The notes under the pieces were generated by a model that saw only the letters and a list, made by a program, of their open reading frames with translations, was not told the DNA's origin and did no database searches. From Acinetobacter calcoaceticus ANC 3811 (GTDB taxonomy: Bacteria; Pseudomonadota; Gammaproteobacteria; Pseudomonadales; Moraxellaceae), in the NCBI RefSeq assembly GCF_000399665.1, contig NZ_KB976986.1, forward strand, positions 3,280,733 through 3,344,732: DNA of 64,000 nucleotides, given 5' to 3'. Every line of letters begins with the position of its first letter. Within the stretch, counting starts at the first letter, position 1. Shown piece after piece: positions 1-7,085 of this stretch. The translations under genes were made by a program, and so were the position numbers.

Positions 1-277
1 TTTCTTCAGAACTTTGTAGTAATGCTTGCATGCCTACACAAATCGCAAGAACTGGCTTATTAAAAGCAGCGTTACGTACGACTTCATCAATACCTGCTTC
101 ACGCATGCCTTGCATACAGTCACGCATTGCACCAACGCCCGGAAAAACAATTTTGTCGGCTTGTGCAATTAATTTTGGATCATTGGTCACATCGACTGTA
201 GCGCCCACATACTCAAGTGCTTTAGCTGCTGAGTGTAGATTGCCCATGCCATAATCAAGTAACGCGATACGTGTCAT
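1..277 (-). CDS. hisH: Imidazole glycerol phosphate synthase subunit HisH (partial, 3' end outside window)
   Basis: HisH is the glutaminase subunit of the HisF-HisH synthase. It releases ammonia from glutamine for the fifth step of histidine biosynthesis in the cytoplasm. The N-terminus reads [17 protein letters not shown], the typical class I amidotransferase start, and the nucleophile motif ICVGMQ places the catalytic Cys at about residue 80. The His/Glu part of the triad lies beyond the left edge. Only about 92 of roughly 205 residues are visible. Its ATG overlaps the hisB stop by one base (TAATG), so the two are translationally coupled within a his operon running leftward. Identification is secure; completeness cannot be judged. 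Confidence 0.95.
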   Translation of the reverse strand, partial: MTRIALLDYGMGNLHSAAKALEYVGATVDVTNDPKLIAQADKIVFPGVGAMRDCMQGMREAGIDEVVRNAAFNKPVLAICVGMQALLQSSEE

Positions 278-870
278 TAGAGGCTACCTTTTGTCGATGC
301 AATCGTGTTTTCTGCACGTGGATCAACTTCACATGCCATACGTAAAGCGCGAGCTAGCGCTTTGAACACACTTTCAATTTGATGGTGGCTATTTTTACCT
401 TTCAAATTATCAATGTGTAAGGTCATAAGCGCATGGTTTACAAAACCTTGGAAAAACTCAGAAAATAAATCGACATCAAAGGTACCGATGCGCGCACGAG
501 TAAATGGAATATCCATGAATAAACCCGGACGACCAGATAAATCTACAACAACGCGAGATAAAGCTTCGTCTAATGGTGCATAAAAATGACCGTAGCGTTT
601 TAAACCTTTTTTATCGCCTAAAGCTTGTGCAAAAGCTTGTCCAAGCGTGATTCCACAGTCTTCTACGGTGTGGTGATCATCAATATCGAGGTCTCCGTCA
701 CAATGAATATCGATATCAAATAAGCCATGTCGCTTGATTTGATCAATCATATGGTCTAAAAATGGAACTCCAGTGTTTAGTGTGCCTTGACCAGTACCGT
801 CGAGATTTAATCGAACTCGAATTTTGGTTTCATTGGTATTTCTAACCACTTCACTGATACGTTGCGTCAT
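277..870 (-). CDS. hisB: Imidazoleglycerol-phosphate dehydratase HisB
   Basis: HisB dehydrates imidazoleglycerol phosphate to imidazoleacetol phosphate in histidine biosynthesis. The 197-residue protein is the monofunctional form without the N-terminal phosphatase domain of the E. coli enzyme. Metal-binding and signature stretches are visible: GVPFLDHM near the N-terminus, [11 protein letters not shown] in the first half and NSHHQIES in the second half. I place the start at the ATG at 870 because GAGGAA lies about seven bases upstream; the frame stays open to a TTG at 885 that has no such site. It is the first his gene visible here and is coupled to hisH. The upstream neighbour is divergent, so the promoter must lie in the short gap before 972. 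Confidence 0.96.
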   Translation of the reverse strand: MTQRISEVVRNTNETKIRVRLNLDGTGQGTLNTGVPFLDHMIDQIKRHGLFDIDIHCDGDLDIDDHHTVEDCGITLGQAFAQALGDKKGLKRYGHFYAPLDEALSRVVVDLSGRPGLFMDIPFTRARIGTFDVDLFSEFFQGFVNHALMTLHIDNLKGKNSHHQIESVFKALARALRMACEVDPRAENTIASTKGSL

Positions 871-971
871 GGACACGTTCCTCAAAAAACGTCAAAAATG
901 ATTGGATGTAACGATAATTTCGCTGTGACGAATTCGTGACAGCATCATAGTTTGCTCAGGAGGGTTAATCA

Positions 972-1355
972 ATGCCTATTACCGTACATGCTTATAGTTC
1001 TCTAGATAATTCAGAGATTCGCGATCAGCTTGAGCGACTGTATGATACAAGTCCGGAGTTTGGTGACGGGCACGATGCGATTGAACAACTTGAACAAGAT
1101 TTACAACAGTATACCACGCTATACACTGCTGAATTTAACACCAAAATTATAGGTGCAATCTGGTCTTCAGGACAAGGTGAAAGCAAGGTCCTTGAATATA
1201 TTGTTGTTCACCCTGCTAACCGTGGTCGTGGGGTAGCTGAGCGATTGGTTGAAGAAGCTTGTCGTATAGAAGAGTCAAAAGGCGTTAAAATTTTTGAGCC
1301 AGGCTGTGGCGCAATTCATCGTTGTTTGGCTCATATTGGTAAATTACACCATTAA
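972..1355 (+). CDS. GNAT-fold acetyltransferase, possibly PanZ/PanM-like
   Basis: This is a 127-residue GNAT-fold protein. The acetyl-CoA pyrophosphate-binding motif is seen as VVHPANRGRGVAERLVEEA at about residues 77-95, preceded by the usual beta-strand LEYIVVH. Length and motif layout resemble PanZ (PanM), the acetyl-CoA sensor that triggers PanD self-cleavage in enterobacteria, and PanZ-family proteins are annotated outside enterics. The match is by general resemblance only, and the C-terminus is short of the usual LGF-type ending. ATG at 972 is preceded by AGGAGGG at about 958-964, a strong ribosome binding site. It lies divergent from hisB and upstream of the tRNA-Phe pair. Fold is confident; function is tentative. 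Confidence 0.75.
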   Translation: MPITVHAYSSLDNSEIRDQLERLYDTSPEFGDGHDAIEQLEQDLQQYTTLYTAEFNTKIIGAIWSSGQGESKVLEYIVVHPANRGRGVAERLVEEACRIEESKGVKIFEPGCGAIHRCLAHIGKLHH

Positions 1356-1420
1356 AAGCCCAGTTTGTATTTGATGATGATTTAAAAATAATCACTTGTT
1401 ACAAAAAACACGGAAGTTGC

Positions 1421-1449
1421 TTGACGTTGTCATATAAACATTGTTTAAT
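1421..1449 (+). promoter_or_regulatory. Sigma-70 promoter of first tRNA-Phe
   Basis: TTGACG at 1421-1426 and TTTAAT at 1444-1449 are separated by 17 bases and lie just upstream of the tRNA at 1461. Each hexamer matches consensus at five of six positions. The tRNA 5' end is only 11 bases past the -10 box, so the primary leader would be very short. Confidence 0.7.
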
Positions 1450-1460
1450 ATGCCCACTTT

Positions 1461-1536
1461 GGCGTGATAGCTCAGTAGGTAGAGCAACGGATTGAAAATC
1501 CGTGTGTCCCCAGTTCGATCCTGGGTCTCGCCACCA
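1461..1536 (+). tRNA. tRNA-Phe (GAA)
   Basis: A 76-nt cloverleaf with encoded CCA. Anticodon stem ACGGA/TCCGT encloses the loop TTGAAAA, giving anticodon GAA. The T arm is CCCAG-TTCGATC-CTGGG. The acceptor stem GGCGTGA/TCTCGCC contains a U5-U68 mismatch. It is identical to the second copy 126 bases downstream. Confidence 0.97.
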
Positions 1537-1550
1537 TTATATGTGTTTTC

Positions 1551-1579
1551 AATCCCTGATCCCATCAGGGATTTTTTTT
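1551..1579 (+). terminator. Rho-independent terminator after first tRNA-Phe
   Basis: The ten-base arms AATCCCTGAT (1551-1560) and ATCAGGGATT (1564-1573) enclose a CCC loop and run into a T tract. It should separate transcription of the two tRNA-Phe genes. Confidence 0.9.
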
Positions 1580-1623
1580 AAGTATAAAAAATACTCAGTT
1601 AAATCAAAAACTCAGGATAATTG

Positions 1624-1652
1624 TTGACTATTGTTCTGAGATACGGCTTAAT
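1624..1652 (+). promoter_or_regulatory. Probable promoter of second tRNA-Phe
   Basis: TTGACT at 1624-1629 is a good -35 box. The -10 is less clear: CTTAAT at 1647-1652 gives 17-base spacing, and TAATAC two bases further on gives 19. A terminator lies just upstream, which supports an independent promoter here. Confidence 0.5.
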
Positions 1653-1662
1653 ACAGGCCAAC

Positions 1663-1738
1663 GGCGTGATAGCTCAGTAGGTAGAGCAACGGATTGAAAA
1701 TCCGTGTGTCCCCAGTTCGATCCTGGGTCTCGCCACCA
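1663..1738 (+). tRNA. tRNA-Phe (GAA), second identical copy
   Basis: 76 nt with the same sequence as the copy at 1461-1536, including encoded CCA, GAA anticodon and the U5-U68 acceptor mismatch. The flanking DNA differs between the two copies, so only the mature tRNA part is kept identical. Confidence 0.97.
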
Positions 1739-1745
1739 TATTCGA

Positions 1746-1778
1746 AAAAGCCTCATACATAACGTATGAGGCTTTTTT
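1746..1778 (+). terminator. Terminator after second tRNA-Phe
   Basis: AAAAAGCCTCATAC and GTATGAGGCTTTTTT form a long hairpin with a short ATAAC loop and a U tract, immediately after the tRNA. Confidence 0.9.
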
Positions 1779-1910
1779 CATGCTTGTGATTTTATCTGAA
1801 CCATTATTTGTTTAGTTGTGGGTAAAATGAGATTTATCCACAAGTACACTCACTTATCCCCAAACTCAGTTTATTTTCTGTGTTATGCCAAAATGACAAT
1901 AAGTAAGGCT

Positions 1911-2342
1911 CTAATCATGTGAACTATCGTTAATTAGACGTTTTCCTAAACATACCGCTTCTACTTCGTCATAACCGAGCTGTTCATAAAAATTCAGTAC
2001 ATTCAAATTATCTTTACGCACCAATAATTGAAGTTTTGGGCAGCCTCGCGCAATCAGCCGTTTTTCAAGCTGCTGAACAAGCGCTGTAGCTATTCCTAAG
2101 CGTTGTTGGTGGGGATGAACAGCCAAATAATTAATCCAGCCTCTATGGCCGTCATAGCCGCCCATCAGCGTGCCAATGAGTTGCTCATCTTTAATCGCAA
2201 CTAGAAATAAATCATCTTGTTGTGAGACTTTTCTGAAAATATCGGTTTCAGGATTATTCCAAGGACGAGTTAGACCGCAGCTTTCCCATAAAATGACGAC
2301 ATCTTCCAGATCCGCATTTGTAAATTGACGAATGATAAACAT
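1911..2342 (-). CDS. YpeA-family GNAT acetyltransferase
   Basis: A 143-residue GNAT N-acetyltransferase that closely resembles E. coli YpeA in length and in several blocks: WESCGLTRPWNNPE near the N-terminus, GTLMGGYDGHRGW in the middle, then the acetyl-CoA loop HPHQQRLGIATALV and RLIARGCPKLQL. The family's physiological substrate is not established. The ATG at 2342 begins MFIIRQF and aligns with the YpeA start; the frame extends upstream only to a TTG at 2375 with no ribosome binding site. It is a single gene convergent with the tRNA-Phe pair, with its own promoter region upstream near the CoA-transferase terminator. Confidence 0.85.
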   Translation of the reverse strand: MFIIRQFTNADLEDVVILWESCGLTRPWNNPETDIFRKVSQQDDLFLVAIKDEQLIGTLMGGYDGHRGWINYLAVHPHQQRLGIATALVQQLEKRLIARGCPKLQLLVRKDNLNVLNFYEQLGYDEVEAVCLGKRLINDSSHD

Positions 2343-2429
2343 ATAGATTTCTACTTTTTGTTTTGATGTGCTCAAAAGATAAAATAAAAATTCGGGCTTG
2401 AGCAGTGTTTATTAATAATTTAAACAAAT

Positions 2430-2458
2430 AAAAAAGCACCCCCGTAGGAGTGCTTGAA
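2430..2458 (-). terminator. Terminator of the CoA-transferase gene
   Basis: Read on the minus strand, AAGCACTCC and GGGGTGCTT pair around TACG with one A-C mismatch, followed by TTTTATT. It lies 14 bases past the stop codon of the gene ending at 2472. Confidence 0.85.
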
Positions 2459-2471
2459 TTTAACCCGTTAT

Positions 2472-3986
2472 TTAAGCTGATTTTGCAACTGGTGCTGCTT
2501 GAAGCATTTGACCTGTTTCTTCGAAGTTTGCATGCCAAGACAATGCCTCACGAAGTAAATGAGGAGTGTGTCCACCTTTAGCACAAGCACGATCAAAGTA
2601 ATCATTTAATGCATCACGATAAAGTGGGTGTACACAATTGTCGATAACAACACGAGCGCGTTCACGAGGTGCTAAACCGCGTAAGTCTGCTAAACCTTGC
2701 TCTGTCACTAAAATATCAACATCATGTTCACTGTGGTCAACATGGCTCACCATTGGCACGATAGAAGAGATATCGCCGCCTTTAGCAATTGATTTAGTCA
2801 CAAAGATCGCCAAGTGAGCGTTACGAGCGAAGTCACCTGAACCACCAATACCGTTCATCATTTTAGTACCACATACGTGAGTTGAGTTCACATTACCGTA
2901 AATATCAAACTCAAGCGCAGTGTTAATGCCGATAATACCTAAACGGCGAACCAGTTCAGGGTGGTTAGAAATTTCTTGTGGACGAAGTACTAATTTGTCT
3001 TTGTAAGCTTCGATATTGCCAAAAACTTTTTCACCACATTTTGCAGAAAGCGTAATTGAACTACCAGAAGCAAATTTCATTTTGCCTGCATCAATTAATT
3101 CAAAAGTACAGTCTTGTAATACTTCTGAGTACATGATGAGGTCTTCAAAGTCAGAATCTTTTAAACCAGTTAATACAGCATTGGCAATAGAACCGATACC
3201 CGCTTGTAATGGGCCAAGGCTCTTCGGTAAACGACCTTCAGCAACTTCTTTATTAAAGAAAGCAATAAGGTGGTTCGCAATACCTTGAGTTTCATCATCT
3301 GGCGGAGTTACCGTTGATGGTGAGTCATGAGTATCGTTAAATACAATACCGACAATCTTTGCAGGATCAATTTGGATTGCTGATGTACCAATACGCTCAT
3401 CCACTTTTGTTAATGGAATTGGAGTACGTGTTGGGCGGTAAGTTGGAATGTAGATGTCGTGCAAACCTTCAAAGCTTTCGCTTAAAGATGTGTTGATCTC
3501 AACAATAACTTTCTCGGCAAAAATAGCAAAACTTGCAGAGTTACCTACAGAAGTTGTTGGAATAATGCCGCCATCTTCAGTAATTGCAATTGCTTCAATT
3601 ACTGCAACATCAGGACGTTTAAGTTGTTGGTTGCGCATTTGCTCAACAGTTTCAGATAAATGTTGGTCAATAAACATAACTTCGCCATTGTTAATGGCAC
3701 GACGTAAAGTGTTGTCCACTTGGAATGGCATACGACGAGATAAAACACCTGCTTCCGTGAGTTGTTTGTCTAAGTCGTTACCTAAGCTTGCACCCGTAAT
3801 TAACGTGATTTTTAACGGATTTTTCTTTGCAAGTTCTACAAGTGCTTGTGGAACAGCTTTAGCTTCACCAGCACGAGTAAAACCACTCATACCTACAGTC
3901 ATTCCATCTTCGATGAATTGTGCAGCTTGTTCAGCACTGATGACCTTGTCATGAAGAGAAGCTAGGCGAATACGACTTAAAGACAT
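2472..3986 (-). CDS. Acetate/succinate CoA-transferase (acetyl-CoA hydrolase family)
   Basis: A 504-residue class I CoA-transferase of the Ach1/AarC/ScpC type, which moves CoA between acetyl-CoA or propionyl-CoA and succinate through a glutamyl-CoA thioester. The N-terminal half carries GMTVGMSGFTRAGEAKAVP. The C-terminal half has the oxyanion loop GIGSIANAVL (264-272) and the proposed catalytic Glu288 in MYSEVLQD, followed by GSGDFARNAHL. Length is normal for the family. The ATG at 3986 has AGGATG about seven bases upstream. The gene stands alone between ompR-envZ and the YpeA-like gene. The role is probably acetate or propionate use, but substrate preference (acetate or propionate, transferase or hydrolase) cannot be read from sequence. 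Confidence 0.9.
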   Translation of the reverse strand: MSLSRIRLASLHDKVISAEQAAQFIEDGMTVGMSGFTRAGEAKAVPQALVELAKKNPLKITLITGASLGNDLDKQLTEAGVLSRRMPFQVDNTLRRAINNGEVMFIDQHLSETVEQMRNQQLKRPDVAVIEAIAITEDGGIIPTTSVGNSASFAIFAEKVIVEINTSLSESFEGLHDIYIPTYRPTRTPIPLTKVDERIGTSAIQIDPAKIVGIVFNDTHDSPSTVTPPDDETQGIANHLIAFFNKEVAEGRLPKSLGPLQAGIGSIANAVLTGLKDSDFEDLIMYSEVLQDCTFELIDAGKMKFASGSSITLSAKCGEKVFGNIEAYKDKLVLRPQEISNHPELVRRLGIIGINTALEFDIYGNVNSTHVCGTKMMNGIGGSGDFARNAHLAIFVTKSIAKGGDISSIVPMVSHVDHSEHDVDILVTEQGLADLRGLAPRERARVVIDNCVHPLYRDALNDYFDRACAKGGHTPHLLREALSWHANFEETGQMLQAAPVAKSA

Positions 3987-4177
3987 TGGACATCCTCAGA
4001 ATTGTCAAAACATAGGCGATTTTAGCTATGAAAAATTGAAAAGTGCATAGGTGTTAGGCTAAGGTCTAATTTTGTAAATAAATGGTGGTATAAATTATAT
4101 TTATGGTTTTTATTTTATTGATTTTTAATTATTTTATTTGTCTTTAAAATGAGGCCTTTAATAATTAATTGGTTAAA

Positions 4178-5635
4178 TTAAAAGCGCTCACTAAAAGTTT
4201 GTTTTATTTTTTCTAATGGATTGATCGAGCTATTTTCTTCAGTAACTGGTTTTGGAATAGGTAAAGAAATAATAACTTCTAAACCACCTTGTTCACGGTT
4301 GTGAATTTGAATTTCACCATGATGAATATCGACAATACGTTTGACAATCGCCAGTCCAAGTCCACTACCTTGAATTGTTCTTGCGGCGTCTCCACGGACA
4401 AAAGGCTGCATTAAATCTTCAATTTGATCTGGCGGAATACCTTCACCATGATCGGCAACGGTAATTAAAATATTTTCATTTTCAACTTTTGCACTTAGAT
4501 CTATGGGTTCAGCACCATAGCGTTTTGCATTATTAATCAGGTTGGCAATCAGTCGCTTTAAAGAAAGGCTACGTGCTGGAATGATGGGCACATCCTGCAT
4601 CTCGAAGTGAATATCAAGCGGCTTGAACTGGACAACAAGTTCTTGCAAAAGCATATTGATATTGGTGTCTTTCAACTCTTCATCTGAGCCATCACGCATA
4701 TACGAGATAAACTGATTAAGAATTGCATCCATATCGTCTACATCATAGACCAGACCTTCACGTAAGAACTCATCAGGTAGCATTTCTGCTGTTAAGCGGA
4801 TGCGTGTTAGAGGAGTGCGCAAATCATGTGAAATACCGGCCAACATAATACGTCTTTCACGCTCGGTTTGATCAAGCGTATAGACCATGCGATTAAAGGC
4901 TTGGTTTACTTGGCGTATTTCTAGTGGACCGTGATTGGTATCTAAGTAAGGTGCAGTTCCAGACTTACTATATTCATTGGCAGCATTCTGCAAACGACGC
5001 AGAGGACGGTTCATTTGTCTGACCAAAATCAAAATAATGATAGCCGACAGTAATGGAACGCCAACGACCCAACCAATTAAGAGTTCAGGACTATAGTTTG
5101 CATAGGTTTTTAAAGGCTCGCGGACCCAGTTCCCATGCATTTCAGGTGTTTGAATCCAGATACGTGGGCTAGGCTTAAACTGGAAATAAACCGTAACATC
5201 CTTAGCCCCAATCTCATTTGCAAGCTTTTGCTCGATTTGATTGGTAAATAACTCAGCAATTACTTTATCGCGGACACTTGGATATTCTTTAGGGTTGGTA
5301 ACATATTCAATACCAACACGATTACGTAACCACTCATCAATATCGACTTCATTTCCGCGGTGAAAAATCCGTATATCCGGGTTATTGACGAGCTCAAGTT
5401 CAACTGCAAGATAACGAGCGTGTTGTTGAATTTCAGGTAAGTAAAGAGTGCGCCAAAAGAACCATAACGACATAAATAAGCTAAAAAATACTACCAGCAG
5501 TACCAGAATAGTGGTACGCATGGCAGCAGAGCGTGGCTTAATTTTGTCGAGGAAACGTTCCCACCGAGTTCGTTTCCGTTCTGAGTAGGTCGCGTAATCA
5601 GTAAAGTTTTGTGGCGCTATTGGTTCTAGACTCAC
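4178..5635 (-). CDS. envZ: Osmosensor histidine kinase EnvZ
   Basis: An inner-membrane sensor kinase of 485 residues, partner of the response regulator immediately upstream. Visible order: basic cytoplasmic N-terminus, TM1 about 41-63, periplasmic domain to about 185, TM2 about 187-206, HAMP about 207-260, dimerisation helix with phospho-acceptor His270 in GISHDLRTPLTRIR, then the ATPase domain with N box NLINNAKRYG, G1 DHGEGIPPD and G2 GSGLGLAIV. It is slightly longer than E. coli EnvZ at both termini. It starts 17 bases after ompR stops, so the two form an operon. The family controls outer-membrane and osmotic responses; the Acinetobacter targets cannot be inferred here. Confidence 0.93.
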   Translation of the reverse strand: MSLEPIAPQNFTDYATYSERKRTRWERFLDKIKPRSAAMRTTILVLLVVFFSLFMSLWFFWRTLYLPEIQQHARYLAVELELVNNPDIRIFHRGNEVDIDEWLRNRVGIEYVTNPKEYPSVRDKVIAELFTNQIEQKLANEIGAKDVTVYFQFKPSPRIWIQTPEMHGNWVREPLKTYANYSPELLIGWVVGVPLLSAIIILILVRQMNRPLRRLQNAANEYSKSGTAPYLDTNHGPLEIRQVNQAFNRMVYTLDQTERERRIMLAGISHDLRTPLTRIRLTAEMLPDEFLREGLVYDVDDMDAILNQFISYMRDGSDEELKDTNINMLLQELVVQFKPLDIHFEMQDVPIIPARSLSLKRLIANLINNAKRYGAEPIDLSAKVENENILITVADHGEGIPPDQIEDLMQPFVRGDAARTIQGSGLGLAIVKRIVDIHHGEIQIHNREQGGLEVIISLPIPKPVTEENSSINPLEKIKQTFSERF

Positions 5636-5652
5636 TCTATTTTATCTCAAGC

Positions 5653-6417
5653 TTATTCCGCACCATCTGGAACAAATACATAACCCACGCCCCATACCGT
5701 TTGGATATAACGTGCACGTGCAGGATTATCTTCGATTAAACGGCGTAGGCGAGAGACTTGAACGTCAATTGAACGTTCCATTGCACCCCATTCACGGCCA
5801 CGAGCCAAATTCATGAGTTTGTCGCGTGTTAATGGTTCACGTGGATGTTGTACCAAGGCTTTTAATACTGCAAATTCGCCAGTCGTTAAGGTAACGATTT
5901 GTCCTTCGCGTGTCAGTGTGCGAGTAGACAAGTCTAAAGACCATGGACCAAAGCTCACAACTTCAACTTGTTGGCTTGGAGCACCAGGAACTTCACGAAC
6001 TTGGCGACGTAATACAGCACGGATACGGGCTAAAAGTTCATTTGGATTAAATGGTTTTGGCAAGTAATCATCTGCACCAGCTTCAAGACCTGCAATACGG
6101 TCTGAATCGCTACCGCGTGCTGTTAACATGATGATTGGTGTATCAATATTTGATTGGCGTAAACGACGGCAAATACTTAAGCCATCTTCAACTGGCAACA
6201 TAAAGTCGAGTACGATAAGTGAAAATAACTCACGTTGTAATAGACGGTCCATTTGAGAAGCATCATGGGCAGTTTTTACAACAAAGCCTTTATCTTCCAA
6301 AAAACGTTGCAAGAGGGTACGTAAACGCACATCGTCATCGACCACTAAAATACGTTCGACACGATCCGTTTCGTTGTGTACGGTTTCAGGATGTTCAGCA
6401 GGTACAACTAAACTCAT
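5653..6417 (-). CDS. ompR: Response regulator OmpR
   Basis: A 254-residue OmpR-type regulator. The receiver domain at about 21-140 has the acidic pair DDD at 27-29, phospho-acceptor Asp71 in IVLDFMLPVEDG and the conserved Lys in YLPKPF. The winged-helix DNA-binding domain follows, with LTTGEFAVLKALVQHP, the recognition region RGREWGAMERSIDVQVSRLRR and the wing TVWGVGYVF. About 15 extra residues precede the receiver. ATG at 6417 is preceded by AAGGGAG. It is the promoter-proximal gene of the ompR-envZ operon and reads from a good promoter at 6450-6478. Confidence 0.95.
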   Translation of the reverse strand: MSLVVPAEHPETVHNETDRVERILVVDDDVRLRTLLQRFLEDKGFVVKTAHDASQMDRLLQRELFSLIVLDFMLPVEDGLSICRRLRQSNIDTPIIMLTARGSDSDRIAGLEAGADDYLPKPFNPNELLARIRAVLRRQVREVPGAPSQQVEVVSFGPWSLDLSTRTLTREGQIVTLTTGEFAVLKALVQHPREPLTRDKLMNLARGREWGAMERSIDVQVSRLRRLIEDNPARARYIQTVWGVGYVFVPDGAE

Positions 6418-6449
6418 GATGTACTCCCTTTTAAAGTCATAATTTATAT

Positions 6450-6478
6450 ATTATTGGGTCGGTGAGGCTTATTGCCAA
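6450..6478 (-). promoter_or_regulatory. Sigma-70 promoter of ompR-envZ
   Basis: On the minus strand TTGGCA (6473-6478) and AATAAT (6450-6455) are spaced by exactly 17 bases; each differs from consensus by one base. It lies about 33 bases upstream of the ompR start codon, giving a short leader with a clear Shine-Dalgarno. Confidence 0.75.
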
Positions 6479-7085
6479 CAAGCCCTCAGTATAATGCCGA
6501 TGTTCTTGTTAAGACTATGTATCAATTTGCTCAAAATTACAATTTTCGAGGTGGTTTGAAACCAAAAAACAACATCTTAAGCCCATAATTTAGCAAAGAC
6601 TGATCTAAAAAAACAAATACTGAAATATTTGATAATTTTTTAATAATTAAATACTAATAACTCATTGTTTAAAATAGGTTATTTTATATGTGTAAACTTG
6701 ATTGTTGTAGCGTTTTTAAGTATTGAAGTAGGCAAGTCGTTGGGTTCGATAAAAATTTAGAAGAATAAAACCTTGTTGAATCTCTATATTTTTATCTTTT
6801 GAGGGCTGTATCAATATGATCATTTTCTCATAAATTATAATAAAAAATTTTCAGCTTCATGACATAAGTTATGCATTGGTAATTTTATGAGCAGTAAAGT
6901 TCGGGTCCAGCTTTAAAATTTTTAGACTTAAATATCTGTTTTTATGTGCTCTAGTCGGCTTAAAAAGCATAAATATTCAGAGTCAATACAAAAAAACGTT
7001 TTGAATACGCAAACAAGTGTGGATTTTATGGGCTTGGTCTTTATAATCAGTGCTTTTAAACTTTATCCTTGTGGGATCAAACACG
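6479..7085. other. Long AT-rich intergenic region between ompR and tex
   Basis: About 600 bases between divergent genes with no convincing coding frame, tRNA or terminator hairpin. A TATAAT hexamer at 7042-7047 may be the -10 box of tex, but no good -35 sits at 16-18 bases. The rest is poly-A/T rich. It could hold a small RNA or upstream ompR control sites; I see nothing decisive. Confidence 0.5.
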
